From Corynebacterium sp. (GTDB lineage: Bacteria > Actinomycetota > Actinomycetes > Mycobacteriales > Mycobacteriaceae): a DNA stretch of 64,000 bases. The notes under the pieces are model-generated. The model was not told where the DNA came from. It was given only the letters and a program-made list of their open reading frames with translations, and did no database searches. The DNA is taken from NCBI RefSeq assembly GCF_030538285.1, contig NZ_JAUNUG010000004.1, positions 1-64,000 on the forward strand, given 5' to 3'. Made by a program: the position numbers and the translations under genes. This document shows, in pieces, positions 44,980 to 54,640 of the stretch; position 1 is the first letter of the stretch; every line of letters starts with the position of its first letter.

Positions 44980-45912
44980 CTAACTGAATGCCAGCGAGGT
45001 CGTCGAATCCTGGACGACGCGGACATCGGAATCGGCGCCGCCGTAGACGACGCGGGTGGTGTAGGAGACCCGGCCGTCGACCGGCAACGGGTTGCCAAGG
45101 TCGACGGTGAGCGAGCCTTCGCTCGTGGTGTTGGAGTTGAGGACGTTGAGGGTTTCCCCGTCCTCCATGGTCAGCGCGCCGAGGGAGGGGCGCTGCTGCA
45201 CGGCGACGTCGAGAAGCACGCGATCGCCGTCGATACTGGTGATGGTGTACGTCGCGGTCTGCAGCAGGGTCGAGTCGCCGGTGACGCGGGTATCCACCGA
45301 CCAGGTCGCACCCTCGCCGAGGGCCACCTCGGGGAAGATGACCGGCAGACTGAGCAGCTTCATCAGGGCCTGCTCGACCAGTGCCCGCCCGTCGTCGGTG
45401 GCCGCCGTGGGGGCGGCGAGGCGGACGGTGGAAACCTGCCCGTCATCGTCCGCGCGCCAGCCGACGCGGAAGCCTTCCGCCGAGTGGACGTCCTCGGCCA
45501 ACTCCAGGTTGTCGGGGGAGGGGCGGCCCAGGGTGAAGGAGACATCGCGGGTGGCGTCCCGCTCGCCTTCCGCGGGATCAGCGGCAGCGGTGGTGTCACC
45601 CTCCATCGGCAGGGTGAGGCGGGTGACATCGCCACCTGCCGGGGCCTGGACATCCACGGCGTCGGCCTGCATGAGGGTCTGGTTGAATCCCTCCGCCACC
45701 TCGACGGTGACCGACTGCTCACCAGCCGTGGAATAGGCCAGCACCCGATCGGCGCTGCCCGGATCCTCCACGGTGATACGCGCGGCGTCGACAGGCAGAC
45801 CGACGGCCGCCTCCGTCTGCGGGCCAGTGTCCTCGCTGGCGCAGGCGGTCAGTGTCAGCGCCGCGGCGGTGAGGGCGGCGGCGAGGGCGCGGGGAAAATG
45901 TCGGAACAACAC
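44980..45912 (-). CDS. Putative secreted lipoprotein, unknown function
   Basis: 310 residues. MLFRHFPRALAAALTAAALTLTAC is a lipoprotein signal with L-T-A-C (Cys24). The rest is beta-rich with many Thr/Val/Asp and no recognised catalytic motif. GTG 45912 has TAGCGT 7 bases upstream, a leaderless signature. It precedes the ABC-F gene in one operon and is divergent from lspA. A DUF6263-like assignment is possible but unverified. Confidence 0.7.
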   Translation of the reverse strand: MLFRHFPRALAAALTAAALTLTACASEDTGPQTEAAVGLPVDAARITVEDPGSADRVLAYSTAGEQSVTVEVAEGFNQTLMQADAVDVQAPAGGDVTRLTLPMEGDTTAAADPAEGERDATRDVSFTLGRPSPDNLELAEDVHSAEGFRVGWRADDDGQVSTVRLAAPTAATDDGRALVEQALMKLLSLPVIFPEVALGEGATWSVDTRVTGDSTLLQTATYTITSIDGDRVLLDVAVQQRPSLGALTMEDGETLNVLNSNTTSEGSLTVDLGNPLPVDGRVSYTTRVVYGGADSDVRVVQDSTTSLAFS

Positions 45913-45969
45913 CCCGTCAACGCTACCGCAGGCAGGTCACCGGGTGGACCCGCATGGCCGTGGTGGGGA

Positions 45970-46473
45970 ATGATGGACCGCGTGAGTACCCGAACCTCGA
46001 GACCGACACAGCGCAACGTCGCCTTCATGGCGGTGATCATCCTCGTGGTGGCGGCCATTGATCAGGTGACCAAGGCCGTCATGCTCGCCTGGCTGGAACC
46101 GGGGGTGCCGGTACCGGTGATCGGAGACTGGTTCCGCTTCTTCCTCCTTTTCAATCCCGGCGCGGCGTTTTCCATGGGGGAGAATTCGACCTGGCTGTTC
46201 ACCACCATTCAGCTGGCGTTTGTCATCGGTATCGCCATCGCCGCGCCACGCATCCGTGACCGGGGGCAGGCACTCGGCCTGGCTCTCATCGCCGGTGGTG
46301 CGCTGGGCAACCTCATCGACCGTCTCTTCCGTGAGCCGGGATTCTGGTTCGGGCACGTCGTGGACTTCATCTCGGTGGGCAGCTTCGCGGTGTTCAACAT
46401 TGCGGATGCGGCGATCACTATCGGCGTGGCCGTGTTCATCATCGCGATGTTTATTGAGGAGCGGAAGCGATGA
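45970..46473 (+). CDS. lspA: Lipoprotein signal peptidase II
   Basis: 167 residues, four membrane helices. The catalytic Asp residues lie in GNLIDRLF and [11 protein letters not shown], and NPGAAFS is the conserved Asn motif. It removes signal peptides from lipoproteins after diacylglyceryl transfer; two lipoprotein genes are nearby. The start is uncertain: ATG 45970, ATG 45973 or GTG 45982. rluD overlaps the stop (ATGA). Confidence 0.93.
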   Translation: MMDRVSTRTSRPTQRNVAFMAVIILVVAAIDQVTKAVMLAWLEPGVPVPVIGDWFRFFLLFNPGAAFSMGENSTWLFTTIQLAFVIGIAIAAPRIRDRGQALGLALIAGGALGNLIDRLFREPGFWFGHVVDFISVGSFAVFNIADAAITIGVAVFIIAMFIEERKR

Positions 46474-47393
46474 GCCGCGAGATCCGCACCCTACCCGTCC
46501 CCGAGGGCCTGGCCGGCATGCGTGTTGATGCCGCCCTGTCCAAGCTCCTCGGTATCTCGCGCACCGTCGCCGCCGATCTGGCCACCGCAGGTGACGTGCT
46601 TGTCGACGGCGCCGCCGTAACCAAGTCCGACCGCCTCCACGACGGCTCCTGGTTGGAGGTGACGCTGCCGGCCGCCCCCGATCTGACTCCGAAGGAGGAG
46701 CTCATCGAGGGGATGGACATTCTCTATTCCGACAATGACATCATCGCCGTGCACAAGCCCGTCGGCGTCGCCGCGCATCCGACCGTCGGTTGGGAGGGGC
46801 CCACGGTCGTCGGGGGCCTGGCAGCCGCGGGTTTTCGCATCTCCACTTCCGGCCCGCCCGAGCGCAAGGGAATCGTGCAGCGGCTGGATGTGGGCACCTC
46901 CGGGGTCATGGTCGTCGCCGCCTCGGAGCGCGCCTACACCGTGTTGAAGAATGCCTTCCGCGACCGCACCGTGAGCAAGGTCTACCACGCCCTTGTGCAG
47001 GGGCATCCGGATCCCTTCACCGGCACCATCGACGCCCCCATCGGGAGGCACCCCTCCGCGGGCTGGCGTTTCGCCGTGACCACCGAGGGTAAGCCGGCGG
47101 TCACCCACTACGAGACGATCGAGGCCTTCCGCGAGGCCACGCTGCTGGAAGTCAACCTGGAGACGGGCCGCACCCACCAGATCCGCGTCCACATGTCAGC
47201 CATCGGGCACCCCTGTGTCGGAGACCCCATGTACGGTTCGGATCCCGCGTTGTCCGAGCACCTCGGACTGATCCGCCAGTGGCTGCACGCCGTGCGCCTG
47301 GGCTTCCAGCACCCCGGCACCGGCAAGTACATGGAGATCGAGGCCCCCTACCCCGATGATCTGGCGCACGCCCTGGAGGTGATCCGCGCATGA
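46470..47393 (+). CDS. rluD: RluA/RluD-family 23S rRNA pseudouridine synthase
   Basis: 307 residues. An N-terminal S4 domain ([31 protein letters not shown]) is followed by the synthase, with catalytic Asp in [24 protein letters not shown] and [25 protein letters not shown]. RluD makes pseudouridines in helix 69 of 23S rRNA; RluA/RluC substrates cannot be excluded. The ATG overlaps lspA, and the downstream gene overlaps the end, so the three form a tightly coupled unit. Confidence 0.9.
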   Translation: MSREIRTLPVPEGLAGMRVDAALSKLLGISRTVAADLATAGDVLVDGAAVTKSDRLHDGSWLEVTLPAAPDLTPKEELIEGMDILYSDNDIIAVHKPVGVAAHPTVGWEGPTVVGGLAAAGFRISTSGPPERKGIVQRLDVGTSGVMVVAASERAYTVLKNAFRDRTVSKVYHALVQGHPDPFTGTIDAPIGRHPSAGWRFAVTTEGKPAVTHYETIEAFREATLLEVNLETGRTHQIRVHMSAIGHPCVGDPMYGSDPALSEHLGLIRQWLHAVRLGFQHPGTGKYMEIEAPYPDDLAHALEVIRA

Positions 47394-47947
47394 CCGGCCG
47401 CCGTAGTCTCGGGGCCCTGGCTGTCGTGGGGCTCTTAGGCGTGCTCATCCTCGGCTTCCTTGACGACGCCACGCACAAGCCCGTCCCACCGCAGGGCGAC
47501 ATGCTGGGCACCGAGTCCGGGGAAAGCTTCCTCGACTACTCCGATCGCGCCGAAAAGACGCTTCTCGACGCCCCCGACGACCAACCCGTCTACGCCCTCG
47601 CTACCTTCGCGGAGAGCCTGACGCCTGAGGAGGCAGGTGAGGTGCTGGCCGGGACCGAGCGCGTCAACGCCATGGTCGTGGCCCTGGCGGCTCCGTTCCC
47701 GCTGCCCGAGCCGGTCACGGGGGAGGATCGCGCGGACGTGTTCCAGCGCGAACTCGACCGCATCGGGGCATCGTTGCAGGGTGTCGGCAATGTTCCTACG
47801 CCGGAGCTTATCGACGCCGCCGTCATCCGCGACAACGGCGAAGTACTACGCACACTGTCCGAGCGGGAAGAGATCGCCACCATCGAGGCGCTGCCGGAGG
47901 ACGCCGCGTGGGGTCGCTTCGGCGTGCGACCGGTGGAAGTGCCGTAG
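47390..47947 (+). CDS. Small membrane-anchored protein, unknown function
   Basis: 185 residues. There is one N-terminal membrane helix ([18 protein letters not shown]), then an acidic extracellular domain of about 150 residues without recognised motifs. The ATG overlaps rluD (ATGA), so it is the third gene of the lspA-rluD unit. An exact dispersed 13-mer lies at 47806-47818 (E-L-I-D-A). Confidence 0.75.
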   Translation: MTGRRSLGALAVVGLLGVLILGFLDDATHKPVPPQGDMLGTESGESFLDYSDRAEKTLLDAPDDQPVYALATFAESLTPEEAGEVLAGTERVNAMVVALAAPFPLPEPVTGEDRADVFQRELDRIGASLQGVGNVPTPELIDAAVIRDNGEVLRTLSEREEIATIEALPEDAAWGRFGVRPVEVP

Positions 47948-47956
47948 GCTGCGGCC

Positions 47957-48505
47957 ATGCATTTGATCGCACCTACCGCTGATCTTCACTCATCCTGGCT
48001 GGCGGCCGCGAAAGAGTGGGGTGGTGAGCATCAGGACGGTGCCGCCATCCACCTGGCACGCCGCTACGGACTGGACCTGAACGACCCCGCCGACTTCGCC
48101 CGCTGGGTCGACGCCCTCAACTCCGAATTCGTACCCGAGGGGAGTGTCCCCGCCACGAACTACTGGATGCTCGAGGACGGTGAGTATGTCGGCGCGATCC
48201 AGCTGCGCCACACCCTCAACCGCTACGCCCTGGCGGAGTTGTTCGGGCACATCGGCTACGGAGTGCGGCCCACGGCGCGGGGCCGGGGCCTGGCCACCCG
48301 CGCGCTACGTGAGGTGCTGGCCGAAGCCCGCGCCCTCGGGCTGCACCGGGTGCTCATGTGCTGCCGGGAGGACAACGCGGCGTCGATAAGCGTCATCCGG
48401 AAGTGCGGGGGCGTGCTGGAGAACATCCGGCACGTCGACGAGTTCAGTCTCTCCCACGGGGTGTCGGTGCCGACCTGCCGCTTCTGGATCGAGACCGCCG
48501 GGTGA
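47957..48505 (+). CDS. GNAT-family N-acetyltransferase
   Basis: 182 residues. GYGVRPTARGRGLATRALREVLAEARALGLHRVLMCCREDNAASISVIRKCGG contains the acetyl-CoA-binding R-G-x-G-L-A motif and the N-x2-S region. It resembles YedL/ribosomal-protein-type acetyltransferases; the substrate is unknown. TAGGCT (47945-47950) overlaps the preceding stop and ends 6 bases before the ATG. The last 62 bases overlap rarD on the opposite strand. Confidence 0.82.
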   Translation: MHLIAPTADLHSSWLAAAKEWGGEHQDGAAIHLARRYGLDLNDPADFARWVDALNSEFVPEGSVPATNYWMLEDGEYVGAIQLRHTLNRYALAELFGHIGYGVRPTARGRGLATRALREVLAEARALGLHRVLMCCREDNAASISVIRKCGGVLENIRHVDEFSLSHGVSVPTCRFWIETAG

Positions 48506-49319
48506 GATCAACCAGGTAGATCGCCACGGCGATCCAGATGATGATGAACCCGACCCAGCGGGCGGGGGAGAGGTACTCCTGGGTGACAAACAGTGCCCAC
48601 AGCATCTGCATCGTCGGCGTCAGGTACTGGATCATGCCGATCGTGCTCAGCGGCAGCCGCTTGGCGGCCATGCCGAACAGCAGCAGCGGCAGCGTGGTGA
48701 TCAATCCCGACAGGACGAGCAACGTCGTGTGTGCGGGGCCTTCGGTGAGGAAGGTGCCGTCGATAAGCAGCAGGTAGATCAGCGCCAGCGGGGCAATGAC
48801 CAGGGTCTCCGCCGTGAGCGAGACGGTCGGGGAGACGGCCACCTGCTTTTTCACCAGGCCGTAGAGGCCAAAGGTGATCGCCATGCCCAGTGCCATGACC
48901 GGGGCCTGGCCGGACAGGAACGTCAACTGCAAAACGCCGACCGCCGCGATGACCACCGCCACCGTCTGGTATCGGTTGAGCCGCTCACCGAGAAACACCA
49001 CACCCAGCAGCACCGATAGCAGCGGGTTGATGAAATAGCCCAGCGCGGCGTCGGCGACATGCCCCGTGTTCACCGCCAGGACGTAGATGCCCCAGTTCGC
49101 GGAGATCAACGCACCGGCGGCGACCAGCAGCCCCCACGTGCGCCGAGAGGCCCGCCGCAACTGCCCCCAGCCCTTGAGTACCGTGAGCACCACCGACATG
49201 ATCACCGCGGTCCACAGGATACGGTGCGCCAGAATCTCCACCGGACCCGCCGGAAGCAGCAGTGGGAAAAACGCCGGGAACAGTCCCCACAGCAGGTAGG
49301 CGAGCAGGCCGAAGATCAT
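48444..49319 (-). CDS. rarD: RarD-type EamA transporter
   Basis: 291 residues, about ten membrane helices in two EamA repeats. [61 protein letters not shown] and ERL fit the RarD family. Substrate is not known. ATG 49319 has TAGGAT 6 bases upstream, a leaderless signature. It is divergent from dnaE. A dispersed 13-mer copy lies at 48756-48768. Confidence 0.85.
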   Translation of the reverse strand: MIFGLLAYLLWGLFPAFFPLLLPAGPVEILAHRILWTAVIMSVVLTVLKGWGQLRRASRRTWGLLVAAGALISANWGIYVLAVNTGHVADAALGYFINPLLSVLLGVVFLGERLNRYQTVAVVIAAVGVLQLTFLSGQAPVMALGMAITFGLYGLVKKQVAVSPTVSLTAETLVIAPLALIYLLLIDGTFLTEGPAHTTLLVLSGLITTLPLLLFGMAAKRLPLSTIGMIQYLTPTMQMLWALFVTQEYLSPARWVGFIIIWIAVAIYLVDLTRRSRSRSGRSAPTPRGRD

Positions 49320-49394
49320 GGCTGGATCCTACCCTCAAGGTGTGATCTTTTGGGTGGGCACCCCGTATTTGACGCACTGGATAGACTTTCACCC

Positions 49395-52300
49395 ATGGCC
49401 AAGAACTCCTCCTTCGTCCACATCCACAACCACACCGAGTTCTCCATGCTCGACGGAATGGCGAAGATCGACATGCTCGCCGAGGAGGTCACCCGGCAGA
49501 ACATGCCGGCGGTCGGCATCACCGACCACGGCAACATGTTCGGCTCCGACGCCTTCTACCGCGCGATGACGAAGGCGGACATCAAGCCCATCATCGGCAT
49601 CGAGGCGTACCTGGCGCCGGAGAGCCGCTTCAACAAAAACCGCGTGCGCTGGGGTGAGCCGCACCAGAAGTCCGACGACGTTTCCGCATCCGGTGCCTAC
49701 CTGCACCAGACGATGATCGCGGAGAACGCCACCGGCCTGAAGAACCTGTTCTATCTCTCGTCGATGGCTTCCTATGAGGGCCAGCTGGGCAAGTGGCCGC
49801 GCATGGACGCCGAGCTCATCGCCGAGCGAGCCGACGGCATCATCGCCACCACCGGCTGCCCCTCCGGCGATGTGCAGACCCGCCTCCGCCTGGGGCAGTT
49901 CGACCAGGCGCTGGAGGCCGCCGCGATGTGGCAGGACATCTACGGCAAGGAGAACTACTTCCTCGAGCTCATGGATCACGGCCTGCACATCGAGCAGCGC
50001 GTGCGCCGGGAGCTGCTGGAGATCGGGCAGAAGCTCGACCTGCCGCCGCTGGTGACCAACGACTGCCACTATGTCCTTGAATCCCAGGCCCAGGCGCACG
50101 AGGCGATGTTGTGCGTGCAGACCGGCAAGACGATGAATGACCCGGACCGTTTCAAATTCGACGGCACCGGCTACTACATCAAGACCGCCGCCGAAATGCG
50201 CGCGCTTTTCGACGACATCGTCCCCGACGGATGCGACAACACCCTGCTCATCGCCGAGCGGGTGCAGGATTACGGTGAGATCTGGGAGTCCCACCCGCAC
50301 GACCGTATGCCCATCGCGGACGTCCCGGACGGTCACACGCCGACGACGTGGTTGCACCACGAGGTGATGGAGGGCCTGCGCGAACGCTTCAACGGCGGCG
50401 AGATCCCGCAGGACTACATCGATCGAGCGAACTACGAGATCGAGGTCATCGACATGAAGGGGTACCCGTCGTACTTCCTCATCGTCGCCGAGATCATCAA
50501 GCACGCCCGCTCGATCGGCATTTGGGTGGGCCCGGGTCGTGGTTCCGCCGCCGGCGCGCTCGTCGCCTACGCCCTGACCATCACCAATATCGACCCGATG
50601 GAACACGGTCTGCTCTTCGAGCGATTCCTCAACCCGGAACGACCCTCGGCACCCGATATTGATATCGACTTCGATGATCGCCGCCGCGGCGAGATGATCC
50701 GCTACGCCGCCGAACGCTGGGGCGAGGACAAGATCGCCCAGGTGATCACCTTCGGCACGGTGAAGACGAAGCAGGCGCTCAAGGACTCCGCGCGCGTGCA
50801 GTTCGGCCAGCCTGGTTACCAGATGGCCGACCGCATCACGAAGGAGCTGCCGCCGCCGATCATGGCGAAGGACATCCCCCTGTCCGGTATCACTGACCCC
50901 GAGCATGATCGCTACAACGAGGCCGGCGCGGTACGCACCCTCATCGAGTCAGACCCGGACGTGCGCAAGATCTATGAGACGGCCCGCGGCCTCGAGGGAG
51001 TCGTCCGCCAGGCGGGTGTCCACGCCTGTGCGGTGATCATGGCGTCCGTGCCACTGCTGGACCATGTGCCGATGTGGAAGCGCCCTGCCGACGGTGCACT
51101 GATCACCGGCTGGGATTACCCGGCGTGTGAGAACATCGGCCTGCTGAAGATGGACTTCCTGGGGCTGCGCAACCTCACTGTCATCGGTGACGCGCTGGCC
51201 AACATCAAGAAGAACCGCGGCATCGACCTCGACCTGGAAAACCTCGCCGTCGAGGACACGGAAACCTACGAACTGCTGGGCCGCGGCTCCACCCTGGGCG
51301 TGTTCCAGCTCGACTCCGGCGGCATGCAGGAACTGCTCAAGCGCATGCAGCCCACCGGCTTCAATGACATCGTTGCGTCGCTGGCGCTGTACCGACCGGG
51401 CCCGATGGGTGTCAACGCCCACCTCGACTACGCGGACCGTAAGAACGGCCGCAAACCGATCGAGCCGATCCACCCGGAACTCGGCGAGGCGTTGGAGGAC
51501 ATCCTGGAGGAGACCTACGGTCTCATCGTGTACCAGGAGCAGATCATGCGTATCGCGCAGAAGCTCGCGAACTACACGGCCGGTGAAGCAGACGGTTTCC
51601 GTAAGGCCATGGGTAAGAAGAAAGCGGAGGTCCTGGAGAAGGAGTACGCGAAGTTCTCCGAGGGCATGATCTCCAACGGTTTCGGCAAGGAAGCCATCAA
51701 GGCCCTGTGGGACACGATCCTGCCCTTCGCGTCCTACGCGTTCAACAAGTCGCATGCCGCAGGCTACGGCCTGGTGTCCTTCTGGACGGCCTACCTCAAG
51801 GCCCACTACGCCCCGGAGTACATGGCGGCACTGCTCACCTCGGTGGCGGACAAGAAAGACAAGTCCGCCATCTACCTCGCGGACTGCCGCCACCTGGGGC
51901 TCAAGGTGCTGCCCCCGGATGTCAACGAGTCGGAGAATGACTTCGTGGCGGTCGGCGAAGACATCCGTTTCGGTCTCGGGGCGATCCGCAATGTCGGTCA
52001 TGAGGTGGTGGACTCGATCGTCGAGACGCGGCGCACGAAGGGCGCGTACACGAACTTCTCCGATTATCTGGAGAAGATCGACCTGCTGCCCTGCAACAAG
52101 CGCATCACCGAATCCCTCATCAAGGGCGGTGCCTTCGACTCTTTGGGCCACCCGCGCAAGGGCCTCATGCTCATCCACGAAGACGCCGTCGATTCCGTCC
52201 TGGCGACGAAGAAGGCCGCCGACAAGGGCCAGTTCGATCTTTTCGCCGGTTTCGGTGCGGAGGAGGATGCCGCCACCAGCGTCTTCGCCATTGACATCCC

Positions 52301-52955
52301 GGAGGACAACTGGGACCGCAAGCACGAACTCGCCCTGGAACGCGAGATGCTCGGGCTCTATGTTTCCGGCCATCCGCTCGACGGCTACGAGGAGGCCCTG
52401 GAGGCGCAGACCGACACGGCGTTGACCACCATCCTCGGCGGGGAGATGCGCAACGGCGCCGAGGTGCTCATCGGCGGCATCATCTCTGCGGTGGACCGGC
52501 GCTTCTCCAAGAAGGACGGCTCGCCGTGGGCGATTGTCACCATTGAGGATCATAACGGCGCACAGGTGGAACTCCTGGTCTTCAACAAGGTGTATGCACT
52601 GGTCAGCTCATCGATCGTGGAGGACAACATCATCCTGGCCAAGGCGCATGTGTCCATCCGCGATGACCGTATGTCACTATTCTGCGATGACATCAAGGTC
52701 CCGGAACTCGGGCCCGGCAACGGGGCTGGCCTGCCCCTGCGTCTGACGATGCGCACCGATCAGTGCACGATGGAGACGATCGCCAAGCTCAAGAACGTGC
52801 TGGCAGCGAACCAGGGTGACTCGGATGTCTACCTCAAGCTGGTCAATGGCGAGGAATCGACGATGATGATTCTCGGCGAGCACCTGCGCGTGGATCGTTC
52901 CGGTTCGCTCATGGGTGATCTCAAGGCCACCTTGGGGGCAGGCATCCTCGGCTAA
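49395..52955 (+). CDS. dnaE: DNA polymerase III alpha subunit (DnaE1)
   Basis: 1186 residues; the replicative polymerase. The PHP domain begins [15 protein letters not shown] and continues [10 protein letters not shown]. The palm carries [12 protein letters not shown] with the catalytic Asp triad; VHACAVIMA, an HhH region, an OB domain ([19 protein letters not shown]) and a C-terminal domain follow. It resembles DnaE1 rather than mutagenic DnaE2 in length and N-terminus. TAGACT (49382-49387) ends 7 bases before the ATG, with no Shine-Dalgarno sequence. Confidence 0.96.
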   Translation: MAKNSSFVHIHNHTEFSMLDGMAKIDMLAEEVTRQNMPAVGITDHGNMFGSDAFYRAMTKADIKPIIGIEAYLAPESRFNKNRVRWGEPHQKSDDVSASGAYLHQTMIAENATGLKNLFYLSSMASYEGQLGKWPRMDAELIAERADGIIATTGCPSGDVQTRLRLGQFDQALEAAAMWQDIYGKENYFLELMDHGLHIEQRVRRELLEIGQKLDLPPLVTNDCHYVLESQAQAHEAMLCVQTGKTMNDPDRFKFDGTGYYIKTAAEMRALFDDIVPDGCDNTLLIAERVQDYGEIWESHPHDRMPIADVPDGHTPTTWLHHEVMEGLRERFNGGEIPQDYIDRANYEIEVIDMKGYPSYFLIVAEIIKHARSIGIWVGPGRGSAAGALVAYALTITNIDPMEHGLLFERFLNPERPSAPDIDIDFDDRRRGEMIRYAAERWGEDKIAQVITFGTVKTKQALKDSARVQFGQPGYQMADRITKELPPPIMAKDIPLSGITDPEHDRYNEAGAVRTLIESDPDVRKIYETARGLEGVVRQAGVHACAVIMASVPLLDHVPMWKRPADGALITGWDYPACENIGLLKMDFLGLRNLTVIGDALANIKKNRGIDLDLENLAVEDTETYELLGRGSTLGVFQLDSGGMQELLKRMQPTGFNDIVASLALYRPGPMGVNAHLDYADRKNGRKPIEPIHPELGEALEDILEETYGLIVYQEQIMRIAQKLANYTAGEADGFRKAMGKKKAEVLEKEYAKFSEGMISNGFGKEAIKALWDTILPFASYAFNKSHAAGYGLVSFWTAYLKAHYAPEYMAALLTSVADKKDKSAIYLADCRHLGLKVLPPDVNESENDFVAVGEDIRFGLGAIRNVGHEVVDSIVETRRTKGAYTNFSDYLEKIDLLPCNKRITESLIKGGAFDSLGHPRKGLMLIHEDAVDSVLATKKAADKGQFDLFAGFGAEEDAATSVFAIDIPEDNWDRKHELALEREMLGLYVSGHPLDGYEEALEAQTDTALTTILGGEMRNGAEVLIGGIISAVDRRFSKKDGSPWAIVTIEDHNGAQVELLVFNKVYALVSSSIVEDNIILAKAHVSIRDDRMSLFCDDIKVPELGPGNGAGLPLRLTMRTDQCTMETIAKLKNVLAANQGDSDVYLKLVNGEESTMMILGEHLRVDRSGSLMGDLKATLGAGILG

Positions 52956-52983
52956 GTCCAGCTAATGTATTACCATCTGCTGC

Positions 52984-54180
52984 ATGACCAACAAGATCCG
53001 CACCACCCATGTCGGCTCCCTGCCGCGCACCCCTGAGCTTCTCGACGCCAACCTCCGCCGCGCAGAACTGAGCGACGAGCAGTTCCACGAGATCCTCCAG
53101 ACCGCCGTCGACGAGGTCGTCCGCCGCCAGGTGGACATGGGCATCGACATCATCAACGAAGGCGAGTACGGGCACATCACCTCCGGCGCCGTCGATTACG
53201 GCGCCTGGTGGAACTACTCGTTTACCCGCCTCGGCGGGCTGACCATGACCGATGAGGATCGCTGGGCCAGCCAGGAAGCCGTGCGCTCCACCCCGGGCAA
53301 CATCCAGCTCACCTCTTTCTCTGACCGCCGCGACCGCGCCCTGTTCAACGAGGCTTATGAGGATCCGGAGTCCGGCATCTTCGCTGGCCGCGCCAAAGTG
53401 GGCAACCCCAAGTTCACCGGCCCCATCACCTACATCGGCCAGGATGAGGTCGACGCCGATGTCCAGCTCATGCGCAAGGCCATGGATGCCGCGGGTGCAC
53501 AGGACGGTTTCGTGGCCGCTTTGTCCCCGGGGTCCGCTGCCCGCCTGAAGAACGAGTACTACGCCACCGACGCCGAGGTCGTGTGGGCCTGCGCCGACGC
53601 CATGGCCCAGGAGTACAAGGCGATCACCGATGCCGGTTTCACCGTCCAGCTCGACGCCCCCGACCTCGCCGAGTCCTGGGACCAGATCAACCCCGAGCCG
53701 ACCCTCGACGATTACCGCGACTGGCTGCGCACCCGCGTCGACGCCATCAACCACTCGGTGCGTGACATCCCGAAGGAGCAGACCCGTCTGCACATCTGCT
53801 GGGGTTCCTGGCACGGCCCGCACGTCACCGACGTCGAATTCGGCGACATCATCGAGGAGATCCTGCGCGCCGAGGTCGGTGGCTTCTCCTTCGAGGGTGC
53901 CTCCCCGCGCCACGCCCATGAGTGGCGTGTTTGGCAGGAGCACCAGCTGCCGGAGGGTTCCCTGATCTACCCGGGGGTCATCTCGCACTCCACCAACGCC
54001 GTGGAGCACCCCCGCCTGGTGGCCGACCGCATCATTCAGTTCGCGGAGGTCGTTGGCCCGGAGAACGTCGTCGCCTCCACCGACTGTGGTCTTGGCGGTC
54101 GCCTCAACCACCAGATCGCGTGGGCGAAGCTGGAGTCCCTCGTCGAGGGCGCACGCATCGCCAGCGAGGAATTGTTCTAG
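52984..54180 (+). CDS. MetE C-terminal-domain-like (cobalamin-independent methionine synthase-type) enzyme
   Basis: 398 residues, matching only the catalytic C-terminal barrel of MetE. TTHVGSLPRTPELL begins the domain, INEGEYGH follows, and the zinc ligands appear as HICWGSWHG (His-x-Cys) and ASTDCGLGG (Cys). Relatives include methyltransferases of unknown acceptor and epoxyalkane:CoM transferase. The methyl donor is unknown. TACCAT (52971-52976) ends 7 bases before the ATG. A terminator follows. Confidence 0.85.
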   Translation: MTNKIRTTHVGSLPRTPELLDANLRRAELSDEQFHEILQTAVDEVVRRQVDMGIDIINEGEYGHITSGAVDYGAWWNYSFTRLGGLTMTDEDRWASQEAVRSTPGNIQLTSFSDRRDRALFNEAYEDPESGIFAGRAKVGNPKFTGPITYIGQDEVDADVQLMRKAMDAAGAQDGFVAALSPGSAARLKNEYYATDAEVVWACADAMAQEYKAITDAGFTVQLDAPDLAESWDQINPEPTLDDYRDWLRTRVDAINHSVRDIPKEQTRLHICWGSWHGPHVTDVEFGDIIEEILRAEVGGFSFEGASPRHAHEWRVWQEHQLPEGSLIYPGVISHSTNAVEHPRLVADRIIQFAEVVGPENVVASTDCGLGGRLNHQIAWAKLESLVEGARIASEELF

Positions 54181-54190
54181 GAAAAGCGAA

Positions 54191-54215
54191 AAGGCCCGCA
54201 TGGTGCGGGTCTTTT
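54191..54215 (+). terminator. Intrinsic terminator after the MetE-like gene
   Basis: AAGGCCCGCA and TGCGGGTCTT pair (with one G-U) around TGG, followed by T-rich sequence. An exact copy of the dispersed 13-mer begins at 54217 directly after the T-run. Confidence 0.85.
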
Positions 54216-54216
54216 T

Positions 54217-54229
54217 GCTTATCGACGCC
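54217..54229. repeat. Dispersed 13-mer, exact copy in terminator spacer
   Basis: GCTTATCGACGCC between the MetE-like terminator and the stop of the convergent secreted-protein gene. Only the last base touches a stop codon, so it is essentially non-coding. Confidence 0.8.
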
Positions 54230-54573
54230 TAGCGGATACCGAACTGCTCGAGAGTGGCGCGGAGCTGGTCGACGCCGCCCGGGATGAACGGCAGGACGAT
54301 GACCAGACCCTGGGTGATGGCCGCACCGACGGCGAAGACTGCCTCGGCGATGGCGAGGTAGCCAGCGGTCTCCTCGTCGATGACCATCGACTGGGCCCAG
54401 CCCGGCAGGTCGTTTTCACCGGTGGTATTGCTGTCATCGGTGGAGGAGACGGAAGAGGTGGAGGACAGGGACGCCGAGGTGTCGGCGCCCTCCTCGGCCT
54501 GCACGGGGGTGACCAGGGCGAGGGTGGTGCTGGTGGCAGCAACCAGGGCGACGGCGAGGCGGCGACGGATCAC
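54229..54573 (-). CDS. Small secreted protein, unknown function
   Basis: 114 residues. The signal peptide is RRRLAVALVAATSTTLALVTPVQA, cut before EEG. A Ser/Thr-rich stretch (about residues 30-50) is followed by a hydrophobic segment (YLAIAEAVFAVGAAITQGLVIVLPFIPGG) and the C-terminus LRATLEQFGIR. GTG 54573 follows AAGGAG at good distance. It may be a membrane-active or cell-envelope peptide; no family was recognised. It lies 67 bases after the choice-of-anchor I gene on the same strand. Confidence 0.7.
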   Translation of the reverse strand: MIRRRLAVALVAATSTTLALVTPVQAEEGADTSASLSSTSSVSSTDDSNTTGENDLPGWAQSMVIDEETAGYLAIAEAVFAVGAAITQGLVIVLPFIPGGVDQLRATLEQFGIR

Positions 54574-54640
54574 GGGGGAACTCCTTGAGCGGTTGAATAG
54601 CTGATCGTTGATGAACTTAGCAGTGTTCGCGGTGGACGGT

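Noticed and set aside
44815-45969. N-terminal extension of lspA by several hundred codons
   Set aside because: The extension is antisense to the lipoprotein and ABC-F genes; LspA proteins are about 170 residues, so the start near 45970 was kept.
49389-52553. Two long minus-strand frames opposite dnaE
   Set aside because: Shadows of dnaE with repetitive Gly/Val/Arg composition.
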